A DNA stretch of 64,000 bases from Acestrorhynchus altus (GCA_034509495.1 CM067523.1:17988379-18052378), one strand, 5' to 3'. Positions 11,418 to 22,512 are shown, counted from the first letter of the stretch. The notes: generated by a model not told the origin, from the sequence alone. Numbers and translations: made by a program.

Positions 11418-11800
11418 TATGTGTCATGCACCCCTCAGTCTCTCCGGACTCCATTTCCCAGAATCCTTCAGTCTGTCACCTGACTGATCATGTGACTCAC
11501 TCATGTTGCCGACCACCGAGTTCGGATTGTATTGACCTGGTCCGGAGAGTGTTTAAACCAGCCTTTCAACCTTTTCAGCGTCTAGCTTTGCTTCGCAACC
11601 TTTAACGCGCTACCCATGTTTATCGTTATCAGTCTGTCCATGTTTGACCTGTTTCCGTTTTCAGACTCCTGCCTTTCGTCTCGTCTTGTATTTAATCTGC
11701 CGGTTATGGATCTTCACCTGTTTTTCGACTTCGTCCCTAGTTTGTCCATTCTGGTATTGTCTGTCATTGACCTGGACTGTTTGACCATATGAGTTGCTTA
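11418..11800 (+). mobile_element. LTR-like block (probable solo Gypsy LTR)
   Basis: Starts TGTCATGCACCCCTCAG and contains CTCCATTTCCCAGAATCCTTCAG, a motif I associate with fish Gypsy LTRs. It then has ACCTGACTGATCATGTGACTC, a TATTTAATC core near 11,690 and GTCATTGACCTGGACTG near the end. Clearly GC-richer than its flanks. The 3' boundary is unclear and no paired copy is seen. Confidence 0.45.
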
Positions 11801-12084
11801 TATGCCAGCCCCGATTTCAAATCTGCATTTGATGAAAAATGGCACTGAAACATCCGTCAAATTTGAATTTGCTAAAAATCGTCATTCGTATGTCATCAAA
11901 TTCAAATTTGAGCTTTGTCACATCCCTATATACAACTAAATACATAACAGAAGAAATGTCTGTTAAATTTGTAAAATGTAATGATCAGATATACATATAT
12001 TCACCTTGGGATGAAAAAAACGCCCACATTTATTACATAAAATGCCTAAAATTAGAATCAGGTTTAATTGGTTAGACCATTGTT
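11801..12084. other. AT-rich non-coding stretch
   Basis: An open frame of 78 codons at 11,839-12,075 has no recognisable domain and no splice context. Confidence 0.35.
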
Positions 12085-12835
12085 AAAGAGGATTTTGGAG
12101 GAGACGTCACACATTAGTTTGGTTTATTCTGGATTGTTGTGAGTGGTATCACCATGATGAGATCCAAAGAGCTCCCTGGGGCCTTCAGAAAGAAGGTTGT
12201 AGATGCACAGGAGGGATCTGGGAAGGGATTAAATAGATCTCAAAATAATTAGAAACCAGTCATTCCACTGTCTGGGAAAAAAATAACAAATGGAGAACAT
12301 TTATAAAAACTGCCAACATGGCAAGGTCAGGTCGTCTAAGCAAGTTCAGCCCAACAGCAGACCACAAGATGAATTATTTGGGCACAGTAACAGAAGACCT
12401 GTTTTGAGCAGCATTAGAGTAGAAGGACATCATACCAACTGTGAAGCATGGGGGTAGAAGTGTCATGGTTTGGGGCTGCTGTGCTGCAGCAGGGCCTGAA
12501 GATCTCTCCATCACAGAAACCACTATGAAATCTTTATTGTGTCAGAGGGAGCGTCAGGAGGTTCTTCTTCCAGTCAATGTCAGAGACTGGTATATGGTTA
12601 TAGGAAACATCTAACTGATACTATTTCAGCCAAAGGAGATTAGAGCTATTAGAGCATAGGGTGACCTAAGTTTTTCCTCACAATAAAATTACATTTCATG
12701 ATGATTTAAAAAAAACTTTTTCCTCAGTTTTATGTATTTTAATATAGTTAACATGAATATCAAATGTTCATATGTTTAAATATGTTTTAAAAAATAGTCC
12801 AAGGTTAGGATGCCCTATTTTTTCCCATGACTGTT
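12085..12835 (+). mobile_element. Decayed Tc1-like DNA transposon, family A copy 1
   Basis: Contains the transposase-derived text ACTGTGAAGCATGGGGGTAG and GTCATGGTTTGGGGCTGCT at 12,440-12,480 (typical Tc1 VKHGGG..MVWGC coding), preceded by TTATTTGGGCACAG (LFG-like). The 3' end near 12,690-12,835 (TTTAATATAGTTAACATGAATATCAAATGTTCATATG-like) matches the ends of copies at 39,240-40,170 and 62,380-63,125. Large internal deletions and many stops are present. Other copies: 39,240 (plus), 41,190 (minus), 62,380 (minus). Confidence 0.75.
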
Positions 12836-12847
12836 TTAATGTAAAGA

Positions 12848-13010
12848 CCTGCATTGCAGAATAGGCACACTCCATTTGTTAAAGATAAATAGCTTCTCAA
12901 TTCTCAGGCAGAACAGTTCAAGGATTTTATTTCAGCTTAATTCCATCAGATATTCAGTCTTATGCAAGAGCTGAACATGTGAGATCTATAGTTATGATGC
13001 TGCTCTTTGA
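12848..13010 (+). repeat. Unnamed repeat family gamma, copy 1
   Basis: Shares an ordered set of blocks with 14,835-15,005: GCATTGCAGAA, CACtgCC/ACACTCC, CAGTTCAAGGATTTTAT, ATCaGATATTCagTCTTATGcaAGAGC and GTGAGATcTaTAG. Both copies are in the same orientation about 2 kb apart. No coding capacity is seen. Confidence 0.5.
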
Positions 13011-13591
13011 AACTCAGTATGGGAGTGAACAGGCTTTGAAACATTTACTTCAATATTATTCCACAGTGCCCAGGGTCACAATGCTATATGGTTCCCTGCC
13101 AGCCAATATCCACTGAATATATATTTTTTGAAAGCAGAGAAATACCTGCAATGTATAAACTACAATCAATATTTCTCAAAAAGGTGTGCTGCTGAGAAAT
13201 AGAGGCTGTGGCCTCAGCTGTCCATCAAACCCAGGCTTCATTTTCCCATCGCTAAAAGCAGCTGGCCAGCAGTAACCCATCACACAACTCGAGTACCACC
13301 CAAACATCAACACCAAACGAGGGGGTGTGAATTAATGTCAGTGGTCATTTTCTCCTATCATTATTTTTTATTTCTTGTTTTTGCCACAGCAGTTTGTGAT
13401 CATTCTCGTATGGCACCGGTATGAATGGACGTGTTGTAGATGCTTTTTTTTTGTTACAGTCAATGAATTATTATATTTATTATAGCTTTCAGGTATGAGT
13501 TCAGAATCAAAGTATATTTTTGGTAAGGTTGCTACGCAGGTGATTATATAAAGCTCTAAGTTAAAAGGCTCTTTAAAGAAGAACACTTGCT
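13011..13591. other. Non-coding sequence, no gene
   Basis: Low-copy AT-rich text. A slightly GC-richer patch lies at 13,195-13,330. No recognised element. Confidence 0.4.
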
Positions 13592-13652
13592 TAATGGTTT
13601 CTAAGGTGTTCCACGGGATTGCTGTGGTGTTTCTAAGTGGTTGCTTCTTTAA
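13592..13652 (-). repeat. Short GCAACCAC repeat tract, minus orientation
   Basis: The minus strand reads GCAACCACTTAGAAACACCA then CAGCAATCCCGTGGAACACC, the inverted form of the tract at 7,630-7,815. Confidence 0.55.
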
Positions 13653-13688
13653 AGAGTCTTTTTAAATAGGGTATTAAATAAGCACCCA

Positions 13689-13735
13689 CAGTGCCTTAAA
13701 AAAATGATTCATACCCTTGAACTTTTGAATCTTTT
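13689..13735 (+). mobile_element. Tc1-like terminal repeat fragment
   Basis: CACAGTGCCTTAAAAAAATG followed by ATTCATACCCTTGAACTTTTGAA matches the general Tc1-like terminal form CAGTGCCTTG..AAAGTATTCATACCCcTGAACTTTT. No transposase is attached. Confidence 0.6.
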
Positions 13736-13744
13736 GAAAGCAGA

Positions 13745-13905
13745 CACAGTAAAGATAGGAGCATGAAAGCAGGCTAAGAAAGTATTCAGAGAAGCAGAAG
13801 GGCTACAATCTGTAATTCTAGAACTACACAGTGCTCATGTTTGGTCACTGGAAATGATTAAATGACAGTGAGCGTAGAAAGGAGGTGGTCATAATGTTAT
13901 GGCCG
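13745..13905 (-). repeat. Dispersed ATTATGaCCACCTcC repeat (probable MITE)
   Basis: On the minus strand the copy begins ATCGGCCATAACATTATGAC and CACCTCCTTTCTACGCTCACTG, and ends in text encoding TTTCTTAGCCTGCTTTCATGCTC. The copy at 26,595-26,755 (plus) has the same start (AGCCATAGAATTATGGCCAC) and internal GTCTATTTGTTTCTCTGTATATT. These look like ends of a Tc1/mariner-type non-autonomous element. Confidence 0.55.
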
Positions 13906-14029
13906 ATTGCTGTATTTCTCCTGTTTAAAACTAAAGAAAAAATCTACATACACCAAGAACAGCTGATCAGCTACATTAGAGGGAGGAAGACAAATTTCCA
14001 TATGTGCTCTTCTGCTGAACTATCACTTT

Positions 14030-14560
14030 AAGGTGTTATGCTGGTGTGTAAAGACCTTCATGGCTGAGCTCTGTTGGCCTTGCTGCAGAACGGCAGTGAC
14101 AGATGCTCTTTGTGAAAGGGGGTAAGCGAGAGAGGGGGAGAACAAGAGAAAACACTGCAGTCTTTCTGAATCAGCCTCCGCTTGCGTATAGCACAATAAC
14201 ATCACATACTGTAAATATCACTTGAGTGCGAGTGCAGAGTCTGTCGCAAAGAATAGCGCTCTGCAGTGGCGGTGCTTAGAACTCCTTAAACAGGGGAAGG
14301 CCTGAGGGAGCTCAGCGTGTGTTTACAGGGCAAGGCCGAAGACTCAACTGCAGCGGAAATGACAGCCATACGCTCCTGCTGTAAATGCAGGTGACATGTC
14401 TGCTCAGGGCAAGCTTGATTAAAAAAGCAAATGCAGCGGTGACATGCAGCCTGACAGGTGCGGCACTGCAAGACACAGGTATAAGAGATGCTACAGCACT
14501 TAGGAGAATGCCAACAGTTCCCCACTGACGGGGTGTAGAGAGGTAGATGAAGAGTAGGTG
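14030..14560. promoter_or_regulatory. Candidate conserved non-coding element
   Basis: Non-repetitive and GC-richer, with repeated TGACAG/GACATG cores (GGCAGTGACAGATG, GCAGGTGACATGTCTGC, CGGTGACATGCAGCCTGACAGG) of the Pbx/Meis type and a GCTTGATTAAAAAAGCAAATGC block. Open frames on minus (14,023-14,205 and 14,286-14,597) show no domain. The call is compositional. Confidence 0.3.
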
Positions 14561-14604
14561 GAAATGAAAGTGATGGAAACTTTACATTTAATGTCATATA
14601 CTGT

Positions 14605-14830
14605 AGAGTTAATTCACTGACCTCTGATTTTATGTTTATTTGAGTTTATTATAGAGCTCTTTAGTTGGACACTCCGACTGACCACTGACGTTCTGCTTAT
14701 TTGGGTTTATTCTAATGCTATATAGAGTTAAGTTCAGGTACACAATCTCACTGATCACTGATTTTATTTTTATTCTAATGTTATATTAGATTTAGTTACA
14801 GGTAGACAGTTTTATTGAGCACTGATCATA
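14605..14830 (+). repeat. Imperfect tandem repeat, unit about 75-80 bp
   Basis: Three diverged units of the form ACTGAcCaCTGAttTTaTtTTTATT, AGTTTATTcTAaTGcTaTaT and AGAgTTAgTTcAGGTacACA. Period and copy number estimated by eye. Confidence 0.5.
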
Positions 14831-14834
14831 CAGA

Positions 14835-15005
14835 TTTTGCATTGCAGAAGACAAACACTGCCTCTTAAATTGACTCAGTTCAAGGATTTTATCTTTAAAA
14901 TGTCATCACATATTCGTTCTTATGTGAGAGCAGAATCTCTGAGATGTGTAGCTTTGACATTGCTAGAACTGCAGTTATTTCGCCCAGCATCTCTCAGCAT
15001 AAGAG
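14835..15005 (+). repeat. Unnamed repeat family gamma, copy 2
   Basis: Ordered blocks TTGCATTGCAGAAGACA, AGTTCAAGGATTTTATC, TATTCGTTCTTATGTGAGAGC and GAGATGTGTAGCTTTGACATTGC parallel 12,848-13,010. Confidence 0.5.
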
Positions 15006-15889
15006 CTGATCTATAATACACCCTGTTCTTCTTTTTCATATAAAGTGATATGACAAAGCTCAGAAACATGAACAAAGCAGGAGGACCAGAACACAAAAAA
15101 TGTAAATGTGACTAACCTACAGGTGAGTGAAATGTTTAGTAAATCAATCTTCACTAAAATATCTCAGAGTAAAAATATAATCTTTAAAATGTACATATTC
15201 ACCAAAAGAAACTTGAGTTTTGGTGACACAGGATGTGAAGTCCCACCCCTGCATCCCATGGAGACTCCATGGAGAATCAGCATCATAGGTGAAAGTAGAG
15301 CAACTGTAGAACCTGACAAAAGACAGGCAGGAACTCAGGAAAAAGGGAAAAATCACAGCTAAGCTGCTTTGACTGAATTCATTAAAAATGAAGGGGAGAG
15401 ATGGATGTTGTGGAATAAAGACAGTGTTTAGAGAATACGTGTGATGAAAAGGCCTCAAATCAATGTGACAATGTGTAAATATTCAAAGATAAACAAGGTG
15501 AACCTTTTCAATTATTCACAGAATGTGAAAGATGAGGAGAGTGGATGGGGATTGCAGTGTTACTGTATTTGCTGTCTAATTTTTTATGTAAGCTAAATTG
15601 TCTGAAAGCCATAGCTGGTGGACCTAAGATTACAATTGACAACTAGTACTTTTATATATTAAAGCACTAGTTTATTTATTTATTTGTTAATTATTAATTA
15701 CTAAATAACCCTAATGTTGACATTACTTGAGAAACAGACAACTACATGAGACTCTATTATCTAAAGATATTAATATGACAGCCGTTTCAAGGGAAATGAA
15801 AGACATTCTGAACAGATTTAGGATGGTTTCATCTGCCAGAGTGTAATATTCAGTAGTATAAGTTTACATCTTGTTAGTTTGTGCACCTT
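15006..15889. other. Non-coding sequence, no gene
   Basis: AT-rich. Open frames at 15,108-15,362 (plus) and 15,144-15,458 (minus) overlap each other and resemble nothing known. TTTATTTATTTATT occurs near 15,670. Confidence 0.4.
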
Positions 15890-16165
15890 TTTTTAGCCAG
15901 TGGTTCGAAACATCATAGAGGGTTGGTGAGGCATTGTGTCCTATGGACACAACAAGCCCCTAGGAGTGGTTAATAAGCACAGATTAAGACAAGAGCAAGG
16001 TAATCATCTGCAAGGTCACAAAGGAACCTAGGGTAACATCTACGCAACTAAGGCCTTTCTCACATTGGCTAATGTTAATGAGTCCACCATCGAGAAATCA
16101 CTGAACACTCTTCCAGGATGGAGCTCCATCACTAACCAAATAATCAATAATCAATTCTGAATTAT
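15890..16165 (+). mobile_element. Probable Tc1-like transposon fragment
   Basis: CACAAAGGAACCTAGGGTAACATCTACG..CTAAGGCCTTTCTCACATTGGCTAATGTTAATGAGTCCACCATC corresponds to a stretch I know from fish Tc1-like elements, where it encodes an Asn-Val-x-x-Ser-Thr-Ile helix-turn-helix region. No intact frame or terminal repeat is visible. 16,166-16,609 is plain AT-rich DNA with no gene. Confidence 0.4.
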
Positions 16166-16609
16166 ACCAGACAACTGAGACCCTCTGTAGAAAGACAAAC
16201 ACTGATATATATATATACATCCTCATTCTCTTATTCATCATAAGGGTGAGAATGTAGCTGCATATGGCACACAGCACAGCTGGGAATCAATCCCAAATTC
16301 CAACAATAAATCCACATGTCCAATTGCTTTTACAGGCTCTGCCCTTCCATCAGTTCTTCTAGTTCTTCTGATGCAAAATCATCCAGACTTTCATATACCA
16401 GTCAGGAATCAGGAGGCTGAGTAAAGAAGTTAAACACTTTCACCCTGATTAATAAGTGTCTGTTACATAGGTATCAATAATAATCTGCTCAAAGTTCCCA
16501 CAAAAGATGAGGCTTAATGGATGTCTGAATGCCATGCAACTTTCTGAAAACTGAATATCCCACATCTTTTCATCCTATACAATAAAGGCAGCATTCACAC
16601 TCCTCCACA

Positions 16610-17020
16610 TGAATATGAAGGGAGCTGTCACTCACATGCCATGCTCTGTGAAAAGCTCAGGCAGGTTGGAAAAAGCTTTAGGCTCAGCTTCAGGGTTGTG
16701 ATGACAGGCATGGGCCATTTACTATTCATCTGGTGCTAAACAAAAGCATTTGTGGTGCCGTCCATTATCCGGAGAGAGGCTTTCCATTTGAAATGCAAGT
16801 CTGGTCCACTTTCCACTTTCATTACGGCCCACATTTCAATACCCCTGCATCAACGAGCAACCCTGTAGTGGCCTGAAGTTGTTTGAGATTTGCCAGCCTG
16901 GCTTTGTGATCTCTGTCCAGTTCCCTCGGGCGATCTCATCCTTCTGCCGGCGCTGATTAATGAATACGCAATCATCTCCCATCATTAGACTAGTACCCCT
17001 CAGAGAATACACTAAGAGCA
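16610..17020. promoter_or_regulatory. Candidate conserved non-coding element
   Basis: Low-copy block containing GAGCTGTCACTC, GATGACAGGCATGGGCC, GCCGTCCATTATCCGG, TCATTACGGCCCACATTTC and GCGCTGATTAATGAATACGC. Several ATTA and TGACAG cores sit in complex text with no reading frame of interest. Sequence 17,021-17,600 next to it is low-copy with no gene. Confidence 0.35.
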
Positions 17021-17614
17021 AGACGCCCTGAACCTGACTGACCCATGTCCAGCCCCTCCCTTTGGCGTTCCGTCAAACTCCCCACGATTCATCTAAGGCC
17101 AAGGCCACTAAGCCACTGCTTCTACTGCTGAGGGCCAAGCCTGGAGCCACCAACCCCAACTGAGCAGAACAGGAGAGATATAGAGGGAAGAGACTGTATG
17201 AAGCTAGAAAACTCGTCCACCAGGGGCCGACTGAAGCCCTCACATCCTGAGCCAGGCCACATATGAGACTTCCAGTGCTTGTACCCTGTAAAAAAATATT
17301 CACAGGTGAATTATATAAAATACTTTCATAATGTGAGATTATTGAACCTACTTCTAGATATATCTACTTGTGTAAAATGATCTTTCTAAGTGAAATTGGA
17401 AAATTGCGTTTTGTGGGGACATGCCAGGACTCCAGGACCAGAGTGGGTTGTGGTAGACAAACTAGCTAGTTATTCTTGTAAAACAAAGATTTTCATTACA
17501 AAGTTGAAGTAAATACTGTCGTCGTAATATATGTTACTAATTATTTCAAATTCTAATATAATAAGTTAAGAGTTTTGCTATCTGGATTTACAGTAGGGTT
17601 TCATGATGTTGCTA

Positions 17615-17700
17615 CACAGTAAACTCACCAGTGTTAAATCAGCACTGATTAATTCCCGCTATCGGTGTTAATTGAACACTACCAGTGTTGAGCAATGTTA
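17615..17700. repeat. Possible MITE end with GTGTTAAT palindromes
   Basis: ACAGTAAACTCACCAGTGTTAAATCAGCACTGATTAATTCC followed by GGTGTTAATTGAACACTACCAGTGTTGAGC gives overlapping inverted CAGTGTTnAAT/ATTnAACACTG words. This pattern occurs in fish non-autonomous DNA transposons. Boundaries cannot be fixed. Confidence 0.35.
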
Positions 17701-17934
17701 GATGGCAAGGTGTTATGGTGCAAGACCTGATCGGGAAAGTAAGCTGGACTATACAAGAATGACAGCAAACAGATCCAGTCCAAGCATAGAAATGTGAAGG
17801 TCCAGACCAGATTTGAGTCTGGAATCTGGAACCAGAATGGATACAGTCTGGTGTGCAAGTGGACTCAAATAGATCCAGTATACAGGCCCATTCCAGATGT
17901 TACCACTGATCCATTTTGAATAGGGAACAAATAC

Positions 17935-18045
17935 TTGTTGCTACTTGGGCATGGACAGAGCATTGAACATGGACTGGAAGTTCCTTTGGCATTTAAACTG
18001 GGATTTAATTCAATTGGAATTGGCTGCATTACTGATAATTAGATA
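17935..18045 (-). repeat. Unnamed repeat family alpha, truncated copy
   Basis: The minus strand reads CCAATTGAATTAAATCCCAG, TTTAAATGCCAAAGGAACTTCC and CATGTTCAATGCTCTGTCCATG, in the same order as 19,150-19,365, 28,800-29,000 and 31,780-31,985. Confidence 0.6.
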
Positions 18046-18209
18046 GGGTAGTGTTGTCTTTTGTTAGGATATGGGTATCATGTGTTTAGGTTGCACTGAT
18101 CCTGAGCCACAAAGTCTAGAAGACGGCATGTAACTGCCCTCGAAGTGCGGATCTCGGGTTCTAGGAGAGAATTTTCACTTGCCAAGGCCTCTTTTTTGCT
18201 GCCTACATC

Positions 18210-18720
18210 CCCACATGTACAGCTAGACTAAAGGAAAACCCAAAGCTCAGCACTTCTACTTCTTTCTCTTGATGTTTAGAGATGATTATGTCCCTCCAGA
18301 CCCTGCCCCGTTTCCCCTCCACCTCTAAAAAAAATAGTCCTCTCACCCACTCCATTGCGTTGCGCCATTGCCACCACACAGAAATCCCCACGTCTGATGC
18401 AAACCAGCATACATATCCATATGCTGGAGGTTTAACAGCCGAACTGAAGTTAACAAGAAACTGTTTGTCTTCTCTCTCACAGCCTATAGGCCTTTTATCT
18501 GAAAGAGCATCCACTTTTGTAAGCCGAGAGAAAAACAAAAAACACATACTGCCGCCCCTTGCTGGCCAAATAATTATAGACTTTGATTATCTGCTGTTTT
18601 GTCTGGAGAGCATGAGGCCGTTGCCAACAGGCAAGCAGACATAAAGGTTAACGCTACTGATGCTTTCGGTTTCAGCCGTAATTGAGCCAGATGGGACTGG
18701 CCAGTGCCAGGGTTCACTCT
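18210..18720. promoter_or_regulatory. Candidate conserved non-coding element
   Basis: GC-balanced, low-copy block with GTTGCGCCATTGCC, CATATCCATATGCTGGAGG, GTTAACAAGAAACTG and GCCTTTTATCTG. It contains overlapping open frames on both strands (18,203-18,547 minus, 18,282-18,644 plus); long frames on both strands often mark unusual composition rather than coding. No domain seen. 18,721-19,149 holds no gene. Confidence 0.3.
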
Positions 18721-19149
18721 GCTTCAGTGTTTACACACCGATACACCAGAGACTGGCTCATTAGTGCCTCCTGCATGTAGTCCTACTGCAAAGAACTGTA
18801 GAGCAAGCCTGCGTTAGTACGTTACACAGCACCCAGCCATGGGCTGCTGTGTGTGGTGAGTTTTCAGCTTCTAAGGCACCAGATGCTACTCTTGTCCTAA
18901 CCAGGCACCATGGCACTTGCTGGGATGGTGCTGTAGGACCTGTTAATTTGGCAAAAACTGACATCAACGGACTGCAAAAATGAGATGATATTATGTAAAT
19001 AGAAACTGGTCTTCAAATTGAGGGCAGTTACGTGATGTTTTCAGGGGTTCACAAAAGAATATAAGTAGCCTACATATTTGATACACATCATAACGAGATC
19101 TGCCCAATCTACCCATCATTGTGTGATGAATTATCAGTAATCAAGCTCA

Positions 19150-19365
19150 GAAAACAGGCAAAATTCACTTGTTTCCAATTGAATTAAATCCCAGTTTGAG
19201 TCCCAAATGAGTCTTCTAGTGCATGTTTACTGCTCTGTCCATTTGTACATGCTCAACCTGCATGTAGACTCAGACTGATCAGTGAGAGGGGGTGGGGTTG
19301 AAGAAGTCATTGATCCAGCTATTAGGTTGTAGAGGAAAATGAGAATGGAGGGGCTGTTTGGTATT
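19150..19365 (+). repeat. Unnamed repeat family alpha, full-length copy
   Basis: Contains CAATTGAATTAAATCCCAGT, GTGCATGTTTACTGCTCTGT, ACATGCTCAACCTGCATGTA, CAGACTGATCAGTGAG, then GTAGAGGAAAATGAGAATGG and GGGGCTGTTTGG. The same words recur in order in 28,800-29,000 and, inverted, in 31,780-31,985. The last part also recurs at 29,385-29,480 and 59,255-59,335. Confidence 0.65.
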
Positions 19366-19559
19366 CAAAACACTTTCTGAGATGTTAAGTTTTTTTTGTC
19401 CTTCTATGAACAAAAAAAACCAAACAAACAAACTACACAAATTATGCAGCTAACAGTTGTTTAAGCTGAACATGGAGGAGCTGTTATTGTCTGAGCTGTG
19501 TCAAGCTTTGCCATGTTAAGTGCTCTCCCTGAAACTTTTACTCAGTTAAATAAGATGTT

Positions 19560-20215
19560 TAAATTCAAAACCCAACCCACCCCTCACACCCAACCCACCC
19601 CTCACACAGTCTCTTTGTTCTGATGCCGTCTGGCAGAAGATGCCGGCTCATCAGAGCCTCCACCACCAGACTCTGCAACAGCTTCATCCACCAGGCAGTC
19701 AGACTCCTCAACACACAGAGACTGAGCTGAATCCCCCACCACCACTCGTCACACCCACATTCACACAGAGACTGAACCGAACTGAACCCCACACACCACT
19801 CCTCACCCACACAAAGACCACCAAACACTAAGCTGGACTGTACCCACCCAGCACTCTACACACACACACTCAGCACACAGGAACTGGGTCATCCCCATCC
19901 TTATCAGCAATATTTGCTGCTCATTCAGGACTCAGAACTATAAACTTTCTTCCTCAGTAACTGCTATCATGCACATTTAAATGTTACAGTATGTTACAGA
20001 GCTACGCACCTTATCCTCACGATGAACACTTTATCTCATTATACCGTTCGGTATTGCACTGTCCTGTCCTGTCTGTGAAACTCTCTTGTTTTACTGTATT
20101 TATTGTATTTATTGTAGTGTTTGCACTTTGTCGTCCTATTGTTCATGCTGCTTCGTTACACTGTGTACCTGTACTCAGATGCAATGACAATAAAAAAGCC
20201 TTGGCCTTGACCTCA
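19560..20215 (+). pseudogene. Non-LTR retrotransposon (CR1/L2/Rex1-like LINE) 3' end
   Basis: A forward frame across 19,620-19,715 reads MPSGRRCRLIRASTTRLCNS followed by FIHQAVRLLN, the C-terminal signature of fish LINE ORF2 proteins. A long 3' UTR follows with CA-rich text, TGCACTTTGTCGTCCT and a terminal AGATGCAATGACAATAAAAAAGCC. The 5' remainder of the element is absent, as expected from 5' truncation on insertion. Two CCCAACCCACCCCTCACAC direct copies precede the coding part. Confidence 0.75.
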
Positions 20216-21171
20216 TCATAACTACACTGAGTTATTATATTAAAGTGAAAAACTTATATATACACTTATAATATAATTCCTTTTGTCAGTTTAACACACT
20301 CACCACATTACATATTTATTTGTTTTTTTCTCCCTTCCAAAAGAAAGTATAGGACTTTAACTTGTGATTAAACATGTTTTTTTCACAGAATATTGTTAAT
20401 TCAAGCAATTGACACCACTGCTATAAATATACTTATCCATTATTAAAAGTATCAGTTTTAAAAAGACAGGCTTTTTGCATTAATAAAATTTGAATCAATC
20501 AATAACACTGAAATTAATGATAATAATTTCCTCATCTGGTTTTAGTTAAATTACTACATGTACAAAATATTATACAGAGACAGGGCCATCAGATATGGTG
20601 ACAATAACTGTATGTACCATATGCAGTTCATCGTCTATTCATTTTTGCAGGAATACACAAAAATAACACTTCATAATTGATGTGAAAAAACAAGAAAAAA
20701 AAAACAGCTGTATGCAGATAATTGGAGAGAAAGAAAATGGAACTTCACTGTCGTTTAGCAAGCTGGTCCCTAGACAGTAAAACACCATTGGCGTCTGAGA
20801 ACAATAAATGTTTCTCATGTAAAGATTCAGAAACATACGTCCTGAGGGACACACTTTATTTTGAGGGCCTTTTTAAACAGTCTGTGAGCTGCTAATACAT
20901 AAACAGCTCTCTGCTTATACCTCTCAACTAATATATAGCAGGCTTCCACTCATACCTCCACCTCAAAGACAGACAGCAGAGCAGATTTGCCTTAGACATT
21001 AAAATATGCCTGTAACAGTATGCCCTAACAACCAGGGACTTCCAGCACTGTGTAGACAATACAGTGAATTATTCATTTATACATCTATGACAACACTGAT
21101 CTCTGTGAAGTTGTACTCTCAGTACGCAGAACACAGAACACATAACACATCAATGTAAATATAGACTCACT
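20216..21171. other. AT-rich non-coding stretch
   Basis: No gene or recognised element. A20,690-type poly-A patch and one 71-codon minus frame (20,639-20,854) without a domain. Confidence 0.4.
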
Positions 21172-21340
21172 ATGCTTGCACACAGCAATTGGTCCTCCAC
21201 ATTTTACCAATTCACGCAGTGAAGCATATACACAGAGTAGGGGGCAGTGAGCACATATGCCCGGAGTGGTGTGCAGCCTTTTCCATGGCACCCTAGGAGC
21301 AGCAGGGGAGTTAAGTGCCATGTTCAGCGGCACATCGTGT
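21172..21340 (-). mobile_element. SINE-like tail sequence, second tail type
   Basis: On the minus strand the region ends CTTCACTGCGTGAATTGGTA then AAATGTGGAGGACCAATTGC and TGTGTGCAAGCATAGTGAG. This is the same 3' tail as the SINE at 24,092-24,268 (TTCGCTGCGCAAATGGATTAAATGCAG..CTGTGTGCAAGTGGG). The GGGGGCAGTGAGCAC..GCCCGGAGTGGTGTGCAGCC portion belongs to a common fish repeat. It directly abuts another SINE. Confidence 0.55.
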
Positions 21341-21528
21341 CATTTACATTTACATTTGCGGCATTTAGCAGACGCCCTTATCCAGATCGACTTACAAAAA
21401 TGCTTTGCGGTTCACTTAGAATATCCTTAGCTAGTATGAATGTCATCATTCACGTCCTGCCAGTTCAGGGAATCAAACCGGCAACCTTCCAGTCACAAGG
21501 CTGATTCTCTAACCCCCAGGCCACGTCT
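21341..21528 (-). mobile_element. tRNA-derived SINE with LINE-shared 3' tail
   Basis: Minus-strand order is a pol III box A-like TGGCCTGGGGGTTAGAGAA (21,506-21,524), then a box B-like GGTTGCCGGTTTGATTCC (21,469-21,486), then an unrelated body. The tail reads TTGTAAGTCGATCTGGATAA then GGGCGTCTGCTAAATGCC, ending in AAATGTAAATGTAAATG. The tail matches the 3' tails of the LINE copies at 8,952-9,780 and 60,199-60,745, as in known SINE/LINE partner pairs. Not a functional tRNA gene: there is no cloverleaf beyond the promoter boxes. Confidence 0.8.
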
Positions 21529-22512
21529 ACCCTATGTGACCTAAAAACTGCACATTGCAAATGACCTAAATAGTACATTTAGGTAAAAAATACTGGTAAA
21601 ACATATCACTGTTACACAAAACCCCTCCTATTAGAGATGTGAAAATATGCATGATTTTGCAAACAGGGCAGTACATGTGTATTTGGATGTTTATGTGTAC
21701 AGGGGCACAGTTTCAGGACAGTTTCATGTTTTAAAGTTAGCAGGTTAAATATTTAACTGAAGGTACGTTGTGATCAAAACCCAACACTTACCTTTGCCTT
21801 ACCACAAGCTTAACCTAGTAAAATGTGATTTTTACTAAGTAATTCCTTTATTATAAGCTCCAGAATAGTAACAATCCTTAAGGAGCATTAAATGATGGTT
21901 ATGTTTACTAGCCAAAAGCTCACCACCAGTTGGACAGGAGGGCATGGTAAGTTGCAAGCAGGTCACAGAGTATGTAACTAAGTTCATAATATAGAACATG
22001 TACAAATAAACATGTATACATGGATGGAATAGGACTTGCAAGGACCTTGTATCTCCATTTTTGCATTGAGCATTACTCAGACAAGATAAAAAAATCTGTA
22101 TGTATAGCTACAAATGTGCCAAATAGATGTTTCACTCCTTTGTTTGAAAACAATATGTATTCTGACCTACCGCATCTCAAACTTCCCCAAAATCCAAGCC
22201 TTTTAATTCCAGTGCCAAAAAGTCATGGCCCTTATTGACCGTGTGGGCATTAAATATTCAAATAATGTGTCCACTTAGTTGGACAACTGTGGTATGAATA
22301 AGGCATGAGATGCTGTCTGACAGGCTAATAAACAATACTAAGGGAGACACAATAGTACCCTGCAGAAATAACTGCACACTTGAGGAAGAAAAAGGAAATG
22401 CTGATGAGACGAGGAAAGACTTGCTTGTCTCAAGAAACAGTACTTCAGAATAATCTGATGATAAAAAGACCATTTTCTCATGATTACTATAAGGAAGTAG
22501 AAATGTCTTGCA
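21529..22512. other. AT-rich non-coding stretch
   Basis: No gene recognised. A GGGCATGGTAAGTTG near 21,945 gives a donor-like site without a credible exon. Confidence 0.4.

Noticed and set aside
18203..18644. Opposed frames of 114 and 120 codons
   Set aside because: They shadow each other; no domain, start context or splice signals.
21466..21526. tRNA gene
   Set aside because: Box A and B-like sequences are present but no cloverleaf or anticodon arm; the following body and LINE-type tail identify a SINE. The same applies at 24,092-24,268 and 59,001-59,255.
21940..21960. Donor-like GGTAAGT as an exon end
   Set aside because: No acceptor or open frame of credible length upstream.
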